DNA of 64,000 bases from Prinia subflava (taxonomy: Eukaryota > Chordata > Aves > Passeriformes > Cisticolidae). The notes under the pieces were generated by a model. That model was not told the origin of the DNA and did no database searches. It saw only the letters and a list, made by a program, of their open reading frames with translations. The position numbers and the translations under genes are program-made. The first letter of the stretch is position 1. Each line of letters starts with the position of its first letter. Location: contig NC_086258.1 of assembly GCF_021018805.1 (NCBI RefSeq), forward strand, positions 8,533,081 through 8,597,080, read 5' to 3'. Below are positions 56,826 through 64,000 of the stretch, in pieces.

Positions 56826-57035
56826 CACAGAATCACAGAATCACTAGGTTGGAAGAGACCTCCAAGATCACAGATCATGCCCTAACATAACTAAACCATG
56901 GCACCAAGTGCCACATCCAATATTTTTTTAAACACATCCAGGGATGTGTTTAATATTTTTTAAACACCTCCACTCCACTACCTCCCCAGGCAGACAATTC
57001 CAGTACTTTATCCCTCTTTCCGTAGATGTCATTGT
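56826..57035 (-). mobile_element. CR1 LINE 3' end, minus orientation
   Basis: Starts with the tandem ATCACAGA octamer, then TAGGTTGGAAGAGACCTCCA, CATGCCCTAACATAACTAAA, CATGGCACCAAGTGCCACAT, CACTACCTCCCCAGGCAGAC, CAGTACTTTATC. Younger-looking than the other copies. It carries an internal duplication of about 33 bp around aatattttttaaacac. Confidence 0.95.
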
Positions 57036-58685
57036 TAAAGTCACCACAGTGCTGGGCTCAGCTGGGGGGAGATGTGGGGTGAGATGACAACAGAGCTGCA
57101 CGAGGGCTCCCAAAAAACTCTGGCAGCACAAAGGCACTGCCCCATGCCCACATATGATTGGGTCCATGGTGAAGGATTCATCCCTACCCCAGGGCCAAGG
57201 TGATCCATCGGGGTTTTCTCACCCAGCCCCACATGTCTGAGCGTGGATGTCCCTGTGCTGGCTTACAGCAGGATAAATCCTGGCCCTGGAGCAGTGAGGA
57301 ACCCTGCTCGAGGCAGCTGGGGACAATCCCTGGGCGAGGAAGATGTGTGGGGGCAGGAAAACACGAGGCAGGGAAATGTGGCAGCACTGGGAAAAGTCAG
57401 CGCTTTTTTTTTTTTTTTTTCTTTTATTATTGTTGGGGTTTTTTTGTTCTTCTTTTTTTTTTTTTTTCGGAAGGTGCCTGGGAAAGGAAGCGATTGTTTG
57501 GAGCTGATCTTGATGGCTCCAGGCCCCTCACAGGGGAGATAACCAGGCACAGCCCCTCCACCACGGCCCGACCCCGGTGGGAAATGTCCCTCTGCAGCTG
57601 GGCAGCTGTGGGGGGGCCTGGGGGGCTGGGACACCAAAACCCACCCCCCTTAACACCCCCAGAGCTGGAGTGACTCAGGGAGGGGGTGCTTGGGGTCCCC
57701 CAGCAGTGCCACCCCCACAGCCACAGCTCCGGGCCGTGTCCCCACCTCGGTCCTGTCTGTTTGAGGCTATTTTGGGGGTAAGCAGGAATTAGGCAGCTTT
57801 AACTCCTTTCTGATGTTGCTGCCAAAAATCTTGGCTGAGCATATGTAATTAGGGACTCCGTCATTCCTGGAGCTGCTCCCCCCCTGCCCGGCGCTGATTT
57901 GCAATATCCACGTCTCAAACACCGCCGGCCTGGCCCTCTCCTCTGCTTCCCACCATCTCTCACGGCTCGAGCTGGAGATTAGGAAACAAGAGAAGGGTTT
58001 GGGGCCTCGCTGTCAGCCAGGAGATAGAGCGGGGTTTGCTCTGAGGAGGGAATTATTCTGGGTATGAATTATGTCATTTTCCTCTCCGGAAGCGGCGCAT
58101 GCTCCCGGGTGTCACAGCTGGCGGGGCGGAGGGGGAGGCTCCTTCCCCGGCACGTCCCGGCTCCCCGACAGCTCTGGGTCCCCAAACCACCAGGAGAACA
58201 AGGGGAGCAGCCAGAGGGGGAAGGAAAATGAGCAGTGGCTCCTTTTCCCTGTCCCCCCTCCATCCCAGCTGCCGGCCACAAGGGAAGGATTCGGCCGCAG
58301 TTGTGCCGGGGCCGTGTCGGGCTCAGCTGTGCACAGAGCAGGGGAGATGTGGGGCAGATCAAAGACCCCCGAGCCCCTCTCCCCTCCCCTGGGGAGCCCC
58401 CGCTGGGCTCCGGGCTCTGTGGCACGTGGAGCATCCCAAGAATCAGAGCAAATGGTGGAGAGCAGCGTCCCCCTGCCCTTGGTGGGGCGGTTAGAGCTGG
58501 AAACAAGAGCAAAGAGCTCTTGGATGGGACAGGAACATTTACCCTGCAGTGAGCAGGCTGGGGTGCAGCACCCCACACCCTCAGAGCACCCCACAAACCC
58601 CACCAGGCGCTGCTGAGGAGCAACCAGCAGCCCTCAGGCTCTCTCCCCGTGGAGCTGTGGTGAAAGGGAGCATTTAGGGCCACGC
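57036..58685. other. Intergenic, with a T-rich tract
   Basis: A T-rich low-complexity stretch lies at 57,402-57,468. Nothing else recognised. Confidence 0.55.
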
Positions 58686-58960
58686 TGGCACCCTTGGCAG
58701 GCGCCGGGGCGCGCGGCCGGCCCAGCTGCTGCCGCTGGCGCCAGAGCCGGCGGCGCGGGCCGGGGGCAGGTGGACGGCTGGCTCGGCCACCTCGCTCCCC
58801 ACAAAGGCGCCCCTTTCTCCCGGGCAGCACGGGGTCTGAATGGATCCGCCTGATTTATCTGGCGTCGTTTCCTCAAACGGTTTTTCCCCTCCGTGCTGCC
58901 GCTCCCCCTCCTGCCGCCGGCACGGCCTCGGTGCTGCTGGAGCAGCAGCAGGAGCAGGTG
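58686..58960. promoter_or_regulatory. CpG-rich cluster
   Basis: CpG-dense (GGCGCCGGGGCGCGCGGCCGG, CCAGAGCCGGCGGCGCGGGCC). No recognised exon. Candidate distal promoter or enhancer. Confidence 0.35.
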
Positions 58961-61900
58961 AGGGTCCCTCCAGAGCACGCAGCTCTGGGGGATCCCCTGC
59001 AGATGCCTGGGGAAGGGGACACCTGAGAGTTTTTGGGGAGAGGCCAAGAGGTTTGGGAGAGCCCCGGGAAGATGCTCGGAGTGCGTGTGAGGAGTGCACT
59101 GCTGGTGGGATTTGCTCCAGAGGGTCACGTTTACCCCCAAGTGCTTCAAAAACACTTCAAAAAGTGACATTTTGCAGGAGCTGTGACCTCTCTGCATCCT
59201 CCCTGAGCGCTGGGCACACAGGGGGAGAGGAGCAGCAAAGCCCTGCTCCATCCCAGTGGGATCTCATCCTGCCCACCCAGCACCCTGACCCAGCAGCACC
59301 TAGCGAGAGCTGGGGCCCAGACATGAAGAGGGCTCTGTGTTTTATCTTCCTGGGGTTATCCCAGCTCAATATCAATTAAAACCCGCTCTGTCTGAGGATG
59401 CAAATGCTGCCTGGCGTGCCGGTGCAGACCCAGGGAGTCACCCCTTCCCTGTTGGTGAGGGTGCTCATTTCACTATCTCGCCTCGTCGGAAATCTTAATT
59501 AAACGCTGCCTTTGATTTGGGCGTGCTCCTGCACCCCGTGCAGCTCCTGCCAGGGCGTGCAAGCCTCCCCCAGCTCCCACCCACTCCTCCTGCTCAGGGG
59601 AGCACCCACACCCACAGATCCTGGGGGTGGTGGGTGGAAAATCTCTCCCCGAGTCAGGGGGTGCCCGTGCCTCCCTGAACCATGGCACCACACATGGGGC
59701 AGGCGTGGTAAAACAGGACCTGAGATGGGAAAATCCTCATCAGCTGTTGAAGGCTGGGGCTGGAGGCTGCTTGGAGGTGCCTTTTCCTTCCAGGGTTTTC
59801 CACTTGGGTTGACATTCACCCAAGCACGCGCACAGCTGCGTGTCCGTGCTTTAAAACTTTTAAAAAGAGAAATATCAAGCCCAAGAAGACGCCAGAGCTC
59901 AGGGCTGCTGTTTGCACGCCCCGGTGACAGATAAAAGGCCATCCACACTTATCAGAGACGCCTTCCCCCAGCATCCCCCCAGCCCTGGTGACTCTTGCCG
60001 GCCAGCCCCCTCCTCCTCTCGGGACACGCTGCCTGCGGGGGGGTTCCAGACGGAGGGAGCAGCGGGGCGGGTGCCTGACAGCTCACAGATGGGGCAGAGC
60101 AGCAAAGTAGGACAGCTTGGGGAGGCAGCTCGGCCTGCCCGGCCCCATTGTCCCCTTTTCTTCGCGGGAGGACGCGCGGGGCTCAGCATCACGCCGGCGG
60201 GTTTCCATGGCATTTCCCTGCCAACCCCAGCCAGCGCCTGCCCCGTTCCCGGCCCCTCCGTGCCTGCTGCTGCCTGAGCCCCTCGTGCCGAGCCTCCCTC
60301 CCTCCCTCCAGATTCCCCCCGAGCTGGACCACGAGCAGCCGTTGGGGATGGAAGCTGCGGGCAGGGATTCATTGACCTGGTGGCAGCTGCTCTGAGGATG
60401 TGTTTCACCTGCCTGGTGAAATCTGGGACTTTCCTACCTGGCTAACTTGGGCCAAGCACAGGATCAGCTCGTTTGCTGCTAATTTGCTATTTTGTTCCTG
60501 CTGCTACGGCAAATATTTGTGTGTGGTATGTGCGGAGAAGTTCCTCCTTTGTTCCGCAGCCTCTCCCTCTGCCAGTCCCTGCAGCAAAGGCAGTCTGGGC
60601 CGGCTGTTGATGTAAAGTGGTTTGGCAAGGAAGGTCCTGTCTCTCCCCAAAATTTCCATCAGTGATGGACTCGGGATGGCACCAGGCTCCACTTCCCACC
60701 TCTCCCCCTCCGCACAGACCAAGGGAAGGGGCTGAGCAGGGAAGGGAAAAGTCTGTTCTGGAGGAATCCACAGCCAAGTTCGCAAAGATTTCAGGCATGC
60801 ACTTCTGCAGGCTCCTCTGTAGCAGAGCCAGAGGAGCTCCTGCTTCCCAAAGCACGGGAACAAAGCATTCAAAGATTCTGTGCTGGAAGTCTCGATGACC
60901 TGAGAAACCCCCAAATCCCCGCTCAGGGCACCTGGGCTTGCTGGAAATGCTGCCCTGTCCCAAGGACCAGTCCTTCCTGCAGCCAGTGTGCTGCAGCAAA
61001 AGATTCCCTCATGGAAAATCAGAGGCTTTAATTGGATGCTGAGCTGCCCCACAGCTCCTGGGGTCACCCCCAGTCACAAACAGTGTCTGCTGCAGTGCAG
61101 GGAGGGTTGGAGGGATGGCAGGGATGGCTGGGAGCATTTACACACCCAGGTCCACCCTGTGCTCCTCAGAGAGCTCCAAAACGAGGGCAAGCACCATGCC
61201 AAATCCAGCCCTGAAGACAGAAACCGAAATTCATTTGCTTTGTTAATTACCTAATTACCCTGGAGATAAACAACAGAGAGCATCTCGGGGGCCTTTCAGT
61301 CTGCTGGATGTCAGATCCCTCCAGCCTGTGAGGCCACCCATGGCACAGCAGATCGATTTTGGGGTGCCTGGTGCAAGGGGCACTGCTGCTGAGCTGGGCA
61401 ACAGCTCAGCTCCCACCCACCAGGGCCAGCAAAGGAATTTGGCCTCCAGGGCTGTGTGAATTAAGATTCCTCCTCGCTGCTGCAGCCAGGTTTTCTTCAT
61501 GTCTGTGAGCTTTGCAAACACCCACGTGCCCAGTGTGGGGTGTGGGGTGTGGGACCTGTGGGTCCGAGGAGCCCGGGATGCACCAGCCCAGCTCCACAGG
61601 TGCTTCCACATCCACCTGCTGCCCCATCCCGCCGTGCCGAGACAGAGGGCGGCTGCTTCCCGCACCCTCCGCTGCTGGGATGAGCCCGGGCAGATCCCCC
61701 TCGCCTCGGTGCAGCCACCCAAAACTGGCTCTGCTGGAGTTCAAACGTGCAGGGATGTCCTGGGGCGCACGGAGAGGGGACTGCGCCGACACGTCGCCCG
61801 CGCGTGGGGTCCTCGTGGCTCTGTCGGGAGCACCACAAACCCTCTGGAGCTGGGCAGGAAGGATCCCAGCTGGGATAATCCCAGCTCCCCCTCACCCCAG

Positions 61901-62465
61901 CACGGCCAGCCCTCGCTGTGGTGCCCGTGGAGGGGCAGGGGGTGTTGGGTGCCGGAGGTCCCCGAGCCGGCTGAGCCCTGCGCTTCCGCAGCCGCGCTGG
62001 TTTCACGGAGCAGGCAGGATTCCAGCTGGGGCCCGGCCAAAACCAACCCATTCGTTCCAGTCCGGGTCTCAGACTGGGCTTTACAGCTTCATGCTGCAAA
62101 GGGGAAGGTGCCCAAACCCCCAGCTCCTGCCCTCCCCAGCCTGTGTCCCTCCAGAACCAGCTCCGGAGCTGTGAGGTCGGAGCTCTGGTGGGAGAACAGA
62201 GGGTGGGACTGGTTTAGCCATGGGAGATTTCCTGCTCCCAAGGGCCCCGCTGCTCCCAGGAAAGGCTCGTGTGGAGGCACAGCGGGCGCTCCTGGAGCCA
62301 AACCCCAGCCCAGGGTAGTGGTGGGGAGAGTGCAGGAAACGCTCAGGCTGGGATGGGGGGATCAGGAACAGGGAAAGACATCCCAAACCCTCCTCCACTG
62401 GGACCCTTGCGCTTTACACCAAACATCTCTGGCACGAACGTGCCGGTTGCTCAAGCCCTGAGGAG
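58961..62465. other. Intergenic, no gene seen
   Basis: A weaker CpG cluster lies at 60,160-60,300. AT-rich TATCAATTAAAACCC and TCTTAATTAAACGC motifs lie at 59,370 and 59,495. No coding exon seen. Confidence 0.5.
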
Positions 62466-62469
62466 GCTC

Positions 62470-62900
62470 CGGGGGGCCGGCAGCGAGCCGGGGGCGTGCA
62501 GGAAAGCGGCTTGAATTACAGCAGCGAAATAAAAGCTTTGCAAAGACCCTCCGGGGCCTGGGAAGGGTCTCTGCCGGGTGACGCTTTGGAGCGCGGACCC
62601 TCCACGCGTTTGGGGTCCCCGCCTCGGGGTGAGGATGCGGTGCCGGGGCGCAGCGGAGCGAGGCACGAGCAGCTCCCGGCTCGCTGCCCCGGGGCTGGGC
62701 CGGCTCCAGCTGGAGCCAGAGCAGCCCGGCGCCCCGCGGCCCGGCCGGCGTGCGGGCAGCCGGCCCCGGCGGGGCGGCGCGCAGGGCCCGGGGGGAGCGG
62801 GTGGCACAGCTGGGGACAGCGGTGGCGCTGGGGACAAAGGCAGCAGCTGCCGTCCCGCAGAGCGGGGCTGCTCCCCCGCTTTTCCTTGCCGGGATTTGGG
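62470..62900. promoter_or_regulatory. Strong CpG island of unknown gene
   Basis: The densest CpG region outside the EGFL7 promoter (GCGCAGCGGAGCGAGGCACG, CGGCCCGGCCGGCGTGCGGG). No exon could be fitted to a known protein. It may be a lncRNA promoter or distal NOTCH1 regulatory element. Confidence 0.45.
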
Positions 62901-62984
62901 GGTTTGTGCGTGGAAAACCCCCAAAAGTTTGGTTTCCTCCGTCCGTCCCCCCCCCCGCACCTCGCAGCAGCGCGAGTTGAATTT

Positions 62985-63170
62985 AATGTTGTTAGTCAGG
63001 CAGTGCCTGGCTGGCTGCGCCGCTCTGCAAGCTGATGGGGAAACCAATTGAGGGCAAAATTGCTGCAAACAATTGTCCTTTTGTCCCTTTCCCTGGGGTC
63101 TGTCTGCCAAGGTTAGTGGAGCTGAATAAAACTCACTTGAGCTGCAACTCACACAACATACCAAGGGCTC
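62985..63170. promoter_or_regulatory. Candidate enhancer with SOX-like motifs
   Basis: Beside the CpG island: AACCAATTGAGG, AAACAATTGTCCTTTTGTCCC and CAACTCACACAACATACC. AACAATTG and CCTTTTGT fit SOX-family sites in close pairing. Speculative without conservation. Confidence 0.3.
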
Positions 63171-64000
63171 CGTTCGGGGCTCGGCGCGGCGAGAGGAGGG
63201 GGAGAGCAGAGCCAGGGAGGATGGGGAGCAGGAGGGAATGGACAGGGGAGGACCCTCCGCCGGGCACAGGGAGCATCCTCCAGCCCCAAGCAGTCCCCCA
63301 AGCCATCCACCAGCAGTGCTGAGCCGCTGGGATTGGGGCTGCACCAGTTCCAAGCCCTGCTCACCCCTCAGCACCCCAAAACCGGCAGTGCTGCCTGTCC
63401 GGGGAGCCTGGGGGGGCCACGGCTCCTCTCCCATTCCCCCTGCCCAGTGCCAACCCAAAGCAGTTTGGCCGGTCCCTGCTCAGGGATCGTTCCTCCGTGC
63501 CCATGGGCAAACCCCTGTAAAACACACGGAAACCGATGCCTCCTCCAAATAAATAATAGCACACTTGTTTGATTTCCTGAGCACAATAATTAAAAGCCCG
63601 GGGGCAGGAGGCATTGTCTGAGTGCCCCTGGGACCCAGCTCCCTCAGCTGACTCTTTATATTCCCCCAGTTATTCTTTGCGTTCCTTTTTTTTTTTTTTT
63701 TTAGCTTCTCCGTTGGTGAATGAAAAATAAAAGCACTTTTTTTTCCATCAATCTGGCTTTGTTACTGGAAGCTGATGCCTGAAAAGAACTTCTGTGGGGT
63801 TTTTTTTCATGAGTAATGAGCACTTCTGTTCTCGCTGCCCAAACATGTATGTGTTTTCCCATGGGGATGCCCCTGGCTTCCTCTCCCCCCACTCCTCCAG
63901 GTTTGTCCCAGGAGATTTCTTGAGTTATCTGTGTGATGTGTCACAGTCACTTTTCCCTCTCCCTGCCATGGTGCTCATCTTGAGGTGTTTCCTCCCCTGC
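63171..64000. other. Intergenic right edge
   Basis: Poly(T) at 63,687-63,703 and T-rich 63,737-63,750. No exon recognised up to the edge. Confidence 0.5.

Noticed and set aside
62451..63458. 335-codon minus-strand frame over the right CpG island
   Set aside because: Arg/Pro/Ser-rich with no recognised family, explained by GC content. I also looked for a NOTCH1 first exon here and did not find its signal peptide.

Overview
This is vertebrate nuclear DNA, almost certainly from a bird. The evidence is a compact multi-exon gene with GT-AG (and one GC-AG) introns, several copies of the avian CR1 LINE, high GC with CpG-rich clusters, and many GC-rich minisatellites. A passerine is plausible from one AT-rich LTR-like insertion, but that rests on recollection only. 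There are no prokaryotic features; almost all long open frames are stop-free tandem repeats or CpG-rich shadows.

The one protein gene I can support is EGFL7, on the minus strand from about 817 to 11,680. I rebuilt eight coding exons from splice sites and reading phase: signal peptide, two EMI exons, a first EGF domain, a calcium-binding EGF domain, two leucine-rich coiled-coil exons, and a tiny last coding exon ending in a short Cys-containing tail. They join in frame to give 280 residues from the first ATG, or 273 from the second (human EGFL7 is 273). A non-coding first exon lies in a CpG island at about 11.0-12.2 kb. The intron after the second EGF exon holds the miR-126 hairpin (3,683-3,767, minus strand); both mature arms match the known miR-126-5p and miR-126-3p as I recall them. 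Host gene and miRNA form the known endothelial EGFL7/miR-126 locus.

Positions 1 to about 355 look like the 3' end of a convergent plus-strand gene, probably AGPAT2 by synteny with mammals. Only a poly(A) signal with a GT-rich downstream element is visible.

From 12.2 to 64 kb I see no protein-coding exon. In mammals the divergent neighbour upstream of EGFL7 is NOTCH1, so this is probably the EGFL7-NOTCH1 intergenic regulatory domain, with NOTCH1 expected beyond the right edge. It contains CR1 fragments, about ten tandem-repeat arrays, an LTR-like insertion, a 250-bp T/G-only tract, several isolated CpG-rich clusters, candidate CTCF sites, an AP-1/E-box array with 11-bp spacing, and AT-rich motif-dense blocks that may be enhancers.

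The most unusual observations lie in EGFL7 itself. A 90-bp tandem duplication copies the 3' splice site of the EGF1 exon and leaves an in-frame 30-codon alternative. An intronic poly(A) signal would give an alternative C-terminus. There is a GC-AG intron, a two-codon upstream ORF, and a minisatellite touching a splice donor.
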